Made by a program: the position numbers and the translations under genes. From the NCBI GenBank assembly GCA_017938285.1, contig JAGBBW010000103.1, forward strand, positions 1 to 54,498: a stretch of 54,498 nt of DNA, read 5' to 3'. Source of the stretch: Lachnospiraceae bacterium. GTDB taxonomy: Bacteria; Bacillota; Clostridia; Lachnospirales; Lachnospiraceae. Within the stretch, counting starts at the first letter, position 1. Every line of letters starts with the position of its first letter. Below the pieces are notes generated by a model. That model was not told the origin of the DNA and searched no databases. It was given only the letters and a program-made list of their open reading frames with translations. Of the stretch, positions 35,259-43,981 are shown one piece after another.

Positions 35259-36335
35259 TTACTCCATATTCTTTTTTATTGCACACTCAAATAACTTTAC
35301 AATTTCCTGGGCCACACTCCACTTACTGATGCCTCCATAATATACACAGGCATATTCATGACCGTCAGCTCCCAGCACAACCGCTGCCAGACACTGTCCG
35401 GCTGGTGTTGTAAATCCGGTCTTTCCGGCTACCGCAGTAAACAACTCACTCCCATACTCCTTTGGATGTGTCAGCAACAGATTGGAGTTGTAGATAGTGT
35501 GGGAATAAATTCCATCCGTAGCCGGCACCTGATAACTGGCTTTTGACGTAATCTCCCTCACGGTTGGATTCTTCATTGCGGCAATCAGAATCTGCATCAT
35601 TTCCCCGGCAGTACTATACGTTTTGTCAAAACCATCTACATAGTCCAGCCCGATGGCATTATCCACAGAAGTAGCGGTCAGTCCAAGACCGGCAGCATAT
35701 TCATTCATCCATACCGTAAACTGCTCCAGGGAACCTGCCGTACCAGCAGCAATCGTATCCGCAGCATCTGCATAAGAACGAATCAACAGCAAATGCAGCC
35801 ATACTTCCAGGGAATAGGTCGTTCCTGCAGGAACACCCATCTGGGCAGCCTCGGGATCAATTGCCCTTAATATTTCTTCCTCTGCCGTCAGCAGTATATC
35901 CGGTTCTGCATGATCCAGGACTGTCAGAGCTGTCAGAAGCTTTAATGTACTGGCTGGATATATCTGCATATCACTTTGATAAGACAAAATTACTTCCTCT
36001 GTTTCTAAATCCACCACCATGTAAGACTTTCCAGTAAAGAAACTCTCTTTCACCACATCCGGCGTTGGTGTTGGGGTACTGGTCGGTGTCGGAGTATTTG
36101 TCGGCACTGGAGTCGGGGAATTCGTCGGTGTCGGGGTTGGCGTACTTGTCAGTACCGGTGGATCTGTCGGTATTGGAGTCGGGAGATTCGTCAGCGTCGG
36201 TGCCGGCATATTCGTCGGCTCCTGCTCAAAACACAGACTTCTGCCCGAAGCTTCACTGGAAACCATACTGACCATTCCCAATATCACAAATGCTGCAATA
36301 ACAGCAAATAATGTAACAATTCCCTTCTTTTTCAT
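35259..36335 (-). CDS. D-alanyl-D-alanine carboxypeptidase-like (DacA/PBP5 family)
   Basis: A 358-residue protein: an N-terminal signal anchor, a Pro/Thr-rich linker (about 40-92), then a peptidase S11 domain. The SxxK site is STLK (Ser-129, Lys-132) and the KTG site is GKTGFT. The middle motif reads SYAD where SGND is usual, so the conserved Asn of SxN is Ala. Activity may be reduced or altered. The linker type is the same as in the lipoprotein at 8447-9952. GAGGAG lies eight bases before ATG. It would act outside the membrane in cell-wall trimming. Confidence 0.85.
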   Translation of the reverse strand: MKKKGIVTLFAVIAAFVILGMVSMVSSEASGRSLCFEQEPTNMPAPTLTNLPTPIPTDPPVLTSTPTPTPTNSPTPVPTNTPTPTSTPTPTPDVVKESFFTGKSYMVVDLETEEVILSYQSDMQIYPASTLKLLTALTVLDHAEPDILLTAEEEILRAIDPEAAQMGVPAGTTYSLEVWLHLLLIRSYADAADTIAAGTAGSLEQFTVWMNEYAAGLGLTATSVDNAIGLDYVDGFDKTYSTAGEMMQILIAAMKNPTVREITSKASYQVPATDGIYSHTIYNSNLLLTHPKEYGSELFTAVAGKTGFTTPAGQCLAAVVLGADGHEYACVYYGGISKWSVAQEIVKLFECAIKKNME

Positions 36336-36449
36336 TTGTACTGCTCCTCTTTCCGTCAATCAGTAATCGTTTTCTCAAAACACTATTCGTTATTTTAGCA
36401 CATTACCCTCTAAAACACAACAGAAATTGCACAAAGCCGGCACTCTTTT

Positions 36450-37361
36450 TCAATGCCAGCTTTGAAACAGCAACGATATTTTTAATGTTCCATCGGTTAG
36501 TTCTGCCCGGATACTGCCTCCCATTTTCTCCATAAATTCTCTCGCAATGGTCAGCCCCAGACCCGCAGACCCATCCCCTCTGGAAAAATCCCTTGTATAA
36601 AAACGATCAAACAGTCTTTCTGCTTCCTGCTCTGTCATTTCTTCCACCGCATTCAGAAAGCATACCTCGATCCTGTCTTCTTCTTTCCTGATGGAAACCT
36701 TCAGAAAATCCACTGCATATTTCACTGAATTCTGCAGCAGATTCTGAATTACTCTTTTTAATGCCTGCTGGTTTCCTGCTACATATACCGGTGTGTCCGG
36801 CAGTTCTGCCTCCACCTCCAGTTGTTTTTCTGACAATTCCCCATACGAGTCCGCCAGCGCCTCCCGCAGCATTCTCGTAATCTCCACACACTCCGGATCC
36901 AGCAGATACTCTTTCGCTGTTGCCCTGGAATAATCATAAAACTGGGTAATCAGTTCCTGTAACTGCTCTGCTTTCCGGAGTACTCTCTGCAGATCTTCCT
37001 GCTCTTCTTCACCAAATCCTGTTTTATCCATCAGCTTCAGATATCCCAGCATGGAAGTCAGCGGTGTCCTCAGATCATGGCTGATATTTTCTATCTGCTG
37101 TTTGAACTCGGTTTCCCGTCTGGCATATCCAATCCGCTCCTGACGGATTTTCTTTAAAGAACGATTGATTTCTTCCAGAAGTTCTTCCAGCTCCTTATCC
37201 GGTGCCAAAAGCATCATTTCCCGGTTTTCTCCCATCTGCCCATTAATTTCCATCAGTTGCTGTTTTGCTGACTTGATGGATTTTTTCAATATCAGCAGAC
37301 GTACAGCAAAATACAGCATTCCTGCTGCTCCGCATAATATCAGCACATAATCCATTGCCAT
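36450..37361 (-). CDS. sensor histidine kinase
   Basis: A 303-residue kinase with one N-terminal membrane helix and almost no extracellular part. H box: ISHDLRTPLTSMLGYL; N box: NLLQNSVKYA; G box: GDGSAGLGLTIARE. It is the short type that pairs with ABC transporters in antimicrobial-peptide resistance. It is the last gene of the response regulator/ABC operon. Its stop lies in the loop of an imperfect hairpin (36433-36463) which probably ends the transcript. Confidence 0.9.
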   Translation of the reverse strand: MAMDYVLILCGAAGMLYFAVRLLILKKSIKSAKQQLMEINGQMGENREMMLLAPDKELEELLEEINRSLKKIRQERIGYARRETEFKQQIENISHDLRTPLTSMLGYLKLMDKTGFGEEEQEDLQRVLRKAEQLQELITQFYDYSRATAKEYLLDPECVEITRMLREALADSYGELSEKQLEVEAELPDTPVYVAGNQQALKRVIQNLLQNSVKYAVDFLKVSIRKEEDRIEVCFLNAVEEMTEQEAERLFDRFYTRDFSRGDGSAGLGLTIAREFMEKMGGSIRAELTDGTLKISLLFQSWH

Positions 37362-37398
37362 GGCTCCTTCCTGCTGTTTTTCTTTCCGTTTTACTGCC

Positions 37399-38172
37399 CT
37401 ATACTTCCTGCCTTCTGCAGAGTCTCATACCTGCCAGCACAAACACCAGCAGCCCGATTCCTCCGGAAATCAGACATTTCGCAACACCTTCCGGAGTATC
37501 CCACAATGCACTCCAGCCACTCATATTAATCATCACTTCATTGTTTAAATAATTTGCCGGCATCCAGGACGCTATCCTTTTCAGCACATTAAATCTTAAT
37601 CCCAGAAGATTCACCAGCTTCGGAACCACACTGATTACCAGATACCAGACTATATACCCTGTTACATTGTTTTCAAAATAGTCAAACAAAGCAACCGCCA
37701 GTACTTCCGCAGCCACTGCCATCACTAACAGACTGGCAATTCCCTTTAACAGACCAGGTATGGCATCCGAAGCCACCCCCTGTTCCAGCAAAAGTACCGC
37801 ACTACCAATGTAAGCTGCCAGAATTACTACCAGACTGCACAAAGAAGCGACTGCACTGACAATTCCTTTTCCAATAAAAATTTTTTCTCTGGAGATTCCA
37901 AAAGCTACTGCATTTTTCATCACACCATTTTTATTATTCGTAAAAAACAATGCAACAATAATGGCACCTGTTAAAAACAACAGTGTCATATCCGCTGCCA
38001 GAAAGCTTAACGAGAAAGAAACCGTACCATAAGGAAAACCTACGTCCATTTTACTAAACAGAAACAATACCACATTAAAGATTACGGAAAGCACCGACAG
38101 AATTCCGGTAAATACATACATATCCTTCATATGGGTAATGCGGTACCACTCACTTTTCACATAATTAAGCAT
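37399..38172 (-). CDS. ABC-2-type permease
   Basis: A 257-residue membrane protein with six hydrophobic segments. It opens MLNYVKSEWYRITHMKDMYVF, the cytoplasmic N-terminus of lantibiotic-immunity or bacitracin-type permeases (EpiE/BcrB-like). The start overlaps its ATPase by eight bases. Substrate unknown; a peptide antibiotic is a reasonable guess from the operon. Confidence 0.85.
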   Translation of the reverse strand: MLNYVKSEWYRITHMKDMYVFTGILSVLSVIFNVVLFLFSKMDVGFPYGTVSFSLSFLAADMTLLFLTGAIIVALFFTNNKNGVMKNAVAFGISREKIFIGKGIVSAVASLCSLVVILAAYIGSAVLLLEQGVASDAIPGLLKGIASLLVMAVAAEVLAVALFDYFENNVTGYIVWYLVISVVPKLVNLLGLRFNVLKRIASWMPANYLNNEVMINMSGWSALWDTPEGVAKCLISGGIGLLVFVLAGMRLCRRQEV

Positions 38173-39088
38173 GCTTCTTTCCCTCCTCCTTTAAATTCAT
38201 ATAATAATCTTCCAGTGTACACTGCTTCATTGCCATGGATAAAATTCCTATCCCATTTTTTCCTGCTGCCGCACTGTACCGTTCTACTTCCTGCCCCGGA
38301 TTAAAAATCCGGACCGTTCCATCTTCCAGCACCAGATACCGGTCATGTGACATCTGTTTTTCCAGAAGTACTGTAAAACGTTCGGTATCCGTCACTTTCA
38401 TTTCCAGATAATTTCCACACTTTTCCTGCAGCGCCCTTGCTGAAATCTGCTCCATCAGATGTCCTTTTTCCAAAAATCCATAGGTGGTCGCCAGCTGTTC
38501 CAGTTCACTCAGAATATGACTGGAAATTACAATCGTAATGTGTTTTTCCTGATTCAGCCGCCGCAAAAGATTCCGTATTTCAATAATTCCTGCGGGGTCC
38601 AGTCCATTAATAGGCTCATCCAGTAAAAGCAGCTCCGGTTCTCCTATCAGGGCAATGCCCAGACCAAGCCGCTGCTTCATACCAAGTGACAACGTTTTTC
38701 CCTTCTTCTTTCTGACATCCCACAGTCCTACCAGCTTTAAAGTTTCCTCTATTGCCCGTTTTCCCGGAATTCCCTTCTGAATGCGGTAATACTCCATGTT
38801 CTGTTCAATGGAAAGCTGTGGATAAAATCCTGGCTGCTCAATAATTACCCCCGTCCTTTTTCTCTGTCGCTCCTGCTCCTTCTGTTCATGGGTTCCAAAC
38901 AGCATAAGCTCCCCTTTGGTTGGAAAGCTCTGCCCTGCCACAAGTTTTAAAAATGTTGTTTTTCCGGCACCATTTGCTCCGATTAAACCATAGATTTCCC
39001 CACGCTGTACGATGATATCCGCATGTTCCAGCGCAGTACAGTCTTTATACTGTTTTGTCAGATTTTTTGTTTCAATTATGTTTTCCAT
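38165..39088 (-). CDS. ABC transporter ATP-binding protein, BcrA-like
   Basis: A 307-residue ATPase. Walker A GANGAGKTT, signature LSLGMKQRLGLG, Walker B LLLLDEPINGLDPAG, switch SSHILSELE. The C-terminal extension of about 85 residues is usual in BcrA/lantibiotic-immunity ATPases. Operon order: regulator, ATPase, permease, kinase. Confidence 0.9.
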   Translation of the reverse strand: MENIIETKNLTKQYKDCTALEHADIIVQRGEIYGLIGANGAGKTTFLKLVAGQSFPTKGELMLFGTHEQKEQERQRKRTGVIIEQPGFYPQLSIEQNMEYYRIQKGIPGKRAIEETLKLVGLWDVRKKKGKTLSLGMKQRLGLGIALIGEPELLLLDEPINGLDPAGIIEIRNLLRRLNQEKHITIVISSHILSELEQLATTYGFLEKGHLMEQISARALQEKCGNYLEMKVTDTERFTVLLEKQMSHDRYLVLEDGTVRIFNPGQEVERYSAAAGKNGIGILSMAMKQCTLEDYYMNLKEEGKKHA

Positions 39089-39187
39089 AATCCTTTCCTT
39101 TCGTCTTATTGCTGTTTTCTGTTTCCTATCTTACCCTGTCATTTTTAATAAGTCCTCAAGAAAGTTTAAAGAAATCATAAAGAACTC

Positions 39188-39898
39188 TTATACCATCTTA
39201 AAACCAATCCCCCAGACCGTTTTTATATATTCTTCCTCCGGGTCTGCCGCCGCAATTTTTTTACGAATGTTACTTACATGGACGTTCACCGTATTATCTT
39301 CTCCAAAATATCCATTGTTCCAGACCATTTCATACAGTACCTCCCTGGAAAACACCTTATCCGGCTGTTTCAAAAGCACCAGTAAGATTTCATATTCATG
39401 GGGTGTTAATGCCAGTTCCTTTCCCATGACCACAACCTTTCTGGAAACGGTATTCAGCGACAACTTCTTATACCGGTGTTCCGTTTCTTCCGCATTTGCT
39501 GCTTTTTCTTTTTGCTGCTTCTCCCCGCCTGCGGCCGTTCTCCTCAGCACTGCCATTACACGCACCAGTACTTCCTGCGGTTCAAACGGTTTTGTAATAT
39601 AATCATCCGCCCCCATGGTAATCAGTTCTACCTTATGTTCCAGCGCCGCTTTGGCAGACAACACAATTACTGGAATACTGCTCCCCTTTTCCTCTCTCAG
39701 ATACCGGATCAGCTCCTCTCCCTTCATCCCAGGCAGCATAAGATCCGTCAGCATCAAATCCGGAAGTTCCTGATCCAGCCGGAGTTTTGCTTCTGTACCG
39801 GAATAAGCGGAAATCACTTCATACCCTGCCTTCTTCAATATTCTGCCAAGCAGATGATTGATGTCCTCATCATCTTCGATAATTAAAATCCTGCCCAT
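39188..39898 (-). CDS. OmpR-family response regulator
   Basis: A 236-residue protein. The receiver domain (IIEDDEDIN, phosphoacceptor Asp in LMLTDLMLPG, Thr/Ser in VLSAK, Lys in TKPFEP) is followed by a winged-helix domain (LTPHEYEILLVLLKQPDKVFSREVLYEMVW, VHVSNIRKKI). The ATG at 39898 follows GGGAGG. First gene of the RR/ABC/HK operon. Confidence 0.93.
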   Translation of the reverse strand: MGRILIIEDDEDINHLLGRILKKAGYEVISAYSGTEAKLRLDQELPDLMLTDLMLPGMKGEELIRYLREEKGSSIPVIVLSAKAALEHKVELITMGADDYITKPFEPQEVLVRVMAVLRRTAAGGEKQQKEKAANAEETEHRYKKLSLNTVSRKVVVMGKELALTPHEYEILLVLLKQPDKVFSREVLYEMVWNNGYFGEDNTVNVHVSNIRKKIAAADPEEEYIKTVWGIGFKMV

Positions 39899-39925
39899 CG
39901 TTACACCTCCCACTTCACTATACCA

Positions 39926-39955
39926 ATAATATGTGCTTTTACAGAAACTTGTCAA
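39926..39955 (-). promoter_or_regulatory. promoter of the response-regulator operon
   Basis: Minus strand: TTGACA (39950-39955), 18-base spacer, TATTAT (39926-39931), just upstream of the response-regulator gene. Confidence 0.55.
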
Positions 39956-40021
39956 GATAAACCGTGCTCTGTAAACAGTAAACACAGTTCTCCTGACTAT
40001 TCCATCGGTACTGAGAAATGA

Positions 40022-40050
40022 TTGAATATTTATGAACGTTTTGGTATAAT
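40022..40050 (+). promoter_or_regulatory. sigma-A promoter of the hydrogenase-like sensor gene
   Basis: TTGAAT (40022-40027), 17-base spacer, perfect TATAAT (40045-40050), giving a leader of about 60 bases. Confidence 0.75.
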
Positions 40051-40116
40051 AAATACAACTAATTTTTCTGACTACACCTATGTAAAAACCTACTCCAAGG
40101 AGGGACTACCCATTAT

Positions 40117-42042
40117 ATGCGTCCGAATACATTAATCTATACCAACGATAACTGCCAGGGCTGCAACCGCTGTATTTCTGTCTGCCCGGTTCTGACCGCC
40201 AACTACTCCGTACCATCAAAGGACGGTGATAACCGCCGCATTGAAGTACATAGTGAAAACTGCATCAGCTGTGGTGCCTGCTTTGATGCCTGTGAACACC
40301 AGGCCCGGAGTTTTTATGACGATACGGAACAGTTTTTTCATGATTTAAACTTAGGAAAACAGATTTCCGTCATTCTCGCACCAGCTTTCAAAGCCAACTA
40401 CCCGGATCAGTACGAACAGGTACTGGGTGGACTGAAAAAAATGGGCGTCCGGCATATCTACAGTGTCAGCTTCGGTGCGGATATTACTACCTGGGCTTAT
40501 ATTAATTACATTACAAAGCATAAATTCCAGGGAGGTATTTCCCAGCCATGCCCTGCTGTTGTAAATTATATCGAGCACTACGAACCAACACTGATAGAAA
40601 AACTGATTCCTATCCATAGTCCTATGATGTGCACTGCCATCTATATCAAAAAATATTTAAAGAATAATGACAGTCTGGCCTTTATCAGCCCCTGCATTGC
40701 CAAAAAAACTGAGATTACCGACCCAAATACCCAGGGATATGTCTCCTACAATCTGACCTTTTCCCATCTGATGGCCTATGTCAGAAAACACAACCTTTGG
40801 GGAAATAAAGTATCCGATGAAACAAACTATGGTCTCGGCTCCATCTATCCAATGCCGGGAGGCTTAAAAGAAAATGTTTACTGGTTTTGTGGTGAAGAAG
40901 TATTCATCCGGCAGGTAGAAGGTGAGAAACGTGCCTATGAATTTTTACGGGACTACCAAAAACGTGTCCAGACTGGTTCCACTCTTCCATTTATGGTAGA
41001 CATTTTAAACTGTGACAAAGGCTGTCTTTACGGAACCGGAATCGAAGAATCCAAAAATCATTCCGAAGACAATTACTATGCGATTGAAAAAATCAAAGCC
41101 CGCAGCAAAACGAAGGGTATGTTTCATCCATTCTCACGCCTTCTGTCCCCGAAACAGAGGCTGCGGCTGCTGAACCTGAAATTTGCAAGACTGAACATTC
41201 GGGATTTTATGCGCAGCTATACCAATAAATCCGGTATGATTTCCCTGCAGCAGCCTGCCCCAGCAGAATTAAATACCGTATTTAACCAGATGGGTAAACA
41301 CACACCAATGGAACGAAACATCAACTGCGGCGCCTGTGGCTACAGCAACTGTACTGAAATGGCCTCTGCCATATTTAACGGATGTAATACCCCCGCCAAC
41401 TGTATTCATTATATCAAAAATGAAGTACAGCAGTTTTCCAGGCAGCTGGAACTCCAGAACAGTACCATCCTGAAAAAAAATGAAGAACTGGCACATTTTA
41501 TTGCAGAAGATTTTGAGTCCCTGAATACCTCTATTAACGGAGTAGTCCAGGGCAATATGGTAAATGCCGAAGAAAGCAGTGCCATTAATGCCGCTATGCA
41601 GAAAATATCGGACTTCTGCAGTATTCTGGACGCTTCTTTTTCTGAAATCCAGGAACTGCTGCACCAGCTTGAAAAGAATAACGAGTCGATCTCCAAAATT
41701 GCAGACCAGACCAATATTCTTTCGTTAAATGCTTCCGTAGAAGCTTCCCGCAGTGGTACTGCCGGAAAAGGTTTTGCAGTTGTTGCCGGTGAAGTACGTT
41801 CTCTGGCAGAAGCCAGCCGTACCATGGCGGAACAAAGCGATTATAACCGGTCAGAAATTGTGCAGGCGGTTCAGTCCTTAATGCAGAGAACCGAAGAACT
41901 GACCCACTCCATCACCGATATCAACGACCGGCTGACAAATCTGGCTACCAGCACCCAGGAAGTTCTTGCAGAAGCCGATGTGGTAAAACACATTTCCGGC
42001 ACAGTAAAAAACCGACTGGAAGAACTGAACCGGAACATTTAA
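40117..42042 (+). CDS. [FeFe]-hydrogenase-like / chemoreceptor-signalling fusion protein
   Basis: A 641-residue soluble protein without membrane helices. Domain order: (1) two ferredoxin-type [4Fe-4S] sites (Cys 13/16/19/23 and 49/52/55/59); (2) a domain like the [FeFe]-hydrogenase large-subunit C-terminus, about 80-330, with counterparts of the three H-cluster motifs: QPCPA (Cys-145), SPCIAKKTE (Cys-193) and NCDKGC (Cys-299/303); (3) a small Fe-S domain with CGACGYSNC and a distal Cys (404-429); (4) a coiled coil leading to an MCP signalling tip (about 527-570: [35 protein letters not shown]). The H-cluster motifs are degenerate (no TSCCPxW, no GGG in motif 3), so H2 sensing or redox sensing is more likely than turnover. 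The tip predicts output through CheA/CheW. AAGGAGG lies before ATG. Single-gene unit. Confidence 0.88.
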   Translation: MRPNTLIYTNDNCQGCNRCISVCPVLTANYSVPSKDGDNRRIEVHSENCISCGACFDACEHQARSFYDDTEQFFHDLNLGKQISVILAPAFKANYPDQYEQVLGGLKKMGVRHIYSVSFGADITTWAYINYITKHKFQGGISQPCPAVVNYIEHYEPTLIEKLIPIHSPMMCTAIYIKKYLKNNDSLAFISPCIAKKTEITDPNTQGYVSYNLTFSHLMAYVRKHNLWGNKVSDETNYGLGSIYPMPGGLKENVYWFCGEEVFIRQVEGEKRAYEFLRDYQKRVQTGSTLPFMVDILNCDKGCLYGTGIEESKNHSEDNYYAIEKIKARSKTKGMFHPFSRLLSPKQRLRLLNLKFARLNIRDFMRSYTNKSGMISLQQPAPAELNTVFNQMGKHTPMERNINCGACGYSNCTEMASAIFNGCNTPANCIHYIKNEVQQFSRQLELQNSTILKKNEELAHFIAEDFESLNTSINGVVQGNMVNAEESSAINAAMQKISDFCSILDASFSEIQELLHQLEKNNESISKIADQTNILSLNASVEASRSGTAGKGFAVVAGEVRSLAEASRTMAEQSDYNRSEIVQAVQSLMQRTEELTHSITDINDRLTNLATSTQEVLAEADVVKHISGTVKNRLEELNRNI

Positions 42043-42078
42043 TTTATCATCCACGCAGAATACTCTCTGCAATAATAA

Positions 42079-42134
42079 ATATCCCCGGACCCTGACCATA
42101 CAGTTTTTCTGTTTCTATGGACTCCCGGGGATAT
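42079..42134 (+). terminator. terminator of the hydrogenase-like sensor gene
   Basis: A 10-bp perfect stem ATATCCCCGG/CCGGGGATAT followed by TTTTAT on the plus strand, between convergent genes. Confidence 0.75.
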
Positions 42135-42136
42135 TT

Positions 42137-42784
42137 TTATGCTTCTGCTGTTTTCTTCTTTTCTATCCTAATATCAAACAATTCCATTATCTGTTCTTCT
42201 TCTGCCTTTTTTTCTATCCATCTCATAATACCATAACCAATCAAACCGCCCAGCGTATTTATCATTAAATCGTCCACATCACCCAGACGGTAAGCACCAG
42301 GGAAAAGAAAAAACAGTCCGGTCAGCTGTCCAATCTCAATAAAGCAACTGAACAGAAACGAAATAACAACCACCTTTTTCCCTGTAAAATGAAAATTAAA
42401 ACGTAAATACAATCCCAGCGGTACAAACATAGCCACATTGAATACCACCTGAAGTACTGCCCAGTCCGTTATTGCGGAAAGATAGGTCCGTGGCTGATTC
42501 CAGATAAAAGGAGTTTCCCGTAGAATGTCCTTTATAAACTGAAATGGAACCGGCTGAACCCGGAAATATTCCTTTACCCCTGCTCCCGTCATTCCCGGCA
42601 ACGGAAAAAATACCAGCCCGATAACACACAGTATATATAACAGAAATACATAATTTACACCAAGCCGGACAAAATTCAGCTTTTTCTTCCCTATCTGAAA
42701 CAACACAAATGGAATCGTAAATAACCCGGCATAAACAATAAAATGATTCATCGCCAATGAAATACCTGTAATCAAACCTGACAT
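42137..42784 (-). CDS. VanZ-family membrane protein
   Basis: A 215-residue protein with about five to six membrane helices and the VanZ landmarks NVAMFVPLGLYLRF and the late SFLFSCFIEIGQLTGLF...GDVDDLMINTLGGLIGYG. VanZ-like proteins are linked to glycopeptide tolerance in some hosts, but most have unknown roles. The ATG at 42784 follows GAGGAGG. No van genes are nearby. Confidence 0.88.
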   Translation of the reverse strand: MSGLITGISLAMNHFIVYAGLFTIPFVLFQIGKKKLNFVRLGVNYVFLLYILCVIGLVFFPLPGMTGAGVKEYFRVQPVPFQFIKDILRETPFIWNQPRTYLSAITDWAVLQVVFNVAMFVPLGLYLRFNFHFTGKKVVVISFLFSCFIEIGQLTGLFFLFPGAYRLGDVDDLMINTLGGLIGYGIMRWIEKKAEEEQIMELFDIRIEKKKTAEA

Positions 42785-42924
42785 ACTAAAAACCTCCTCA
42801 AAAAAATATCTGTACCTGTCAGTCTTTCCTGCGTTCTGACAAGTACAGTATACTTTCTGAAGACCATCTCTTTCCATTGATGCTGCTTACATTTCACCGG
42901 AACTTCTTACAAAACCGTAAGATA

Positions 42925-43257
42925 TCATCTTTCCTGCAGATTCAGTCCCAGCAGAACCCCCTGTGCCACCAGACGTTTTTCCCTGGTCAGTTTTCTGTAT
43001 TGGTGCAGCAATTCCGCCTCCTCCTGTGATATACCGGACTGTAGTAAAATATCCAGAGGCTGCCGGATATCCGAATATCCAACCAGATAATCAATCGAGG
43101 TATTAAACAGACGTGCCATTTCTTTCAGAATCTGTATCCCAGGCTCATTTTTTTCGTTTTCATAGGCACTAATCATTTTCTGTGAAACATTCAGTTCCAT
43201 TCCCAGACTAATCTGGCTTATTTTCTTTTCCTTACGCAGTTCTGCTATACGGTTCAT
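42925..43257 (-). CDS. XRE-family regulator
   Basis: A 110-residue protein: HTH (IAELRKEKKISQISLGMELNVSQKMISAYENEKNEP) followed by a helical tail (LLQSGISQEEAELLHQYRKLTREKRLVAQG). The ATG at 43257 follows AAGGAG. It is divergent from the PH-like gene and shares an intergenic region with two TATACY-N5-GGTATA sites, which are probably its own operators. Confidence 0.9.
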   Translation of the reverse strand: MNRIAELRKEKKISQISLGMELNVSQKMISAYENEKNEPGIQILKEMARLFNTSIDYLVGYSDIRQPLDILLQSGISQEEAELLHQYRKLTREKRLVAQGVLLGLNLQER

Positions 43258-43340
43258 AACATCTCCTTTTGTTTCATTATTGTCTTCTGTCCACAATTTT
43301 TTCCCGAAGTCCTGTAATTCTTTTATGAACATTCTTAAGA

Positions 43341-43402
43341 TATACCTTACAGGTATAATATTATTCATTTTTATTGACTTTTTTATACTTAAGAGGTATA
43401 CT
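43341..43402 (+). promoter_or_regulatory. paired XRE operators and promoter of the PH-like gene
   Basis: Operator 1: TATACC-TTACA-GGTATA (43341-43357), perfect. Operator 2: TATACT-TAAGA-GGTATA (43384-43400), one mismatch. Centres are 43 bp apart, about four turns. Promoter: TTGACT (43374-43379), 17-base spacer, TATACT (43397-43402), with its -10 box inside operator 2. XRE binding should repress the PH-like gene and perhaps its own. Confidence 0.75.
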
Positions 43403-43477
43403 TCTACTCAGATATTCAGTATATCCGCCGTTTTTCTTTATTCAGACGGCAAATCTTACAAAAAGGAGTATAAACAA

Positions 43478-43849
43478 ATGGCCTTAAGCGAAAAAGACAA
43501 AGCAAACTGGGAAAAAACCCTGAAAGAATTAAAACTCATGGAAGAGGGCGATGAAGTAGAAGCCCAGGTCGTTGCCGACTATTATGAAAAAGTACTTATT
43601 TTTAGAAATCAGGTGAAAGGTAATCTTCTTTTTACCAGAGACCGTTTTGTATTCTGCAGTACCTTCGGTGTAAACAATGTTTCCGTTCCATATAAAGAAA
43701 TTAAAACCATCAGCAACTGTAAAGCCGGTCTTATGCCAGGATTTGAAATTACGATTTACGACAACAAAAAAAATAAAGATATCAGTTATATTTTCGGCAT
43801 GATGCAGCGCGACCAGTGGGTGGAGCTCATCGAAGAAAAACGACGTTAA
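43478..43849 (+). CDS. PH/GRAM-like domain protein
   Basis: A 123-residue soluble protein: a helical N-terminus (SEKDKANWEKTLKELKLMEE) and then a PH-like core typical of bacterial PH/GRAM domains (LLFTRDRFVFCSTFGVNNVSVPYKEIKTI, a 'VPYKEI' strand). The ATG at 43478 follows AAAGGAG; a longer upstream frame runs through the operator region. It is controlled by the divergent XRE protein. Role unknown. Confidence 0.75.
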   Translation: MALSEKDKANWEKTLKELKLMEEGDEVEAQVVADYYEKVLIFRNQVKGNLLFTRDRFVFCSTFGVNNVSVPYKEIKTISNCKAGLMPGFEITIYDNKKNKDISYIFGMMQRDQWVELIEEKRR

Positions 43850-43868
43850 TCTCTATTCTTTTTTCAAA

Positions 43869-43896
43869 GGCAGCTGCCAGAACAACCGCAGCTGTC
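43869..43896 (+). terminator. terminator after the PH-like gene
   Basis: GGCAGCTGC/GCAGCTGTC stem (one G-U pair) followed by seven T. Confidence 0.8.
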
Positions 43897-43926
43897 TTTT
43901 TTTAAACTTCTTTTCTATCAAAACAG

Positions 43927-43955
43927 CACACCTTTTCACCTGCACGCATATTTTA
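43927..43955 (+). promoter_or_regulatory. sigma-K-like promoter of dpaAB-asnB
   Basis: A CACA -35 element, 15 bases, then GCATATTTTA, which matches the sigma-K -10 pattern GCATAnnnTA. It lies 26 bases before dpaA. Late mother-cell expression is what is known for dipicolinate synthase genes in Bacillus. Confidence 0.6.
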
Positions 43956-43981
43956 AACAGAAGATACCAGGAGATACTGTT

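Noticed and set aside
36065-36271. Val/Ser-rich frame on the plus strand
   Set aside because: Complement of the Pro/Thr linker in the carboxypeptidase-like gene.
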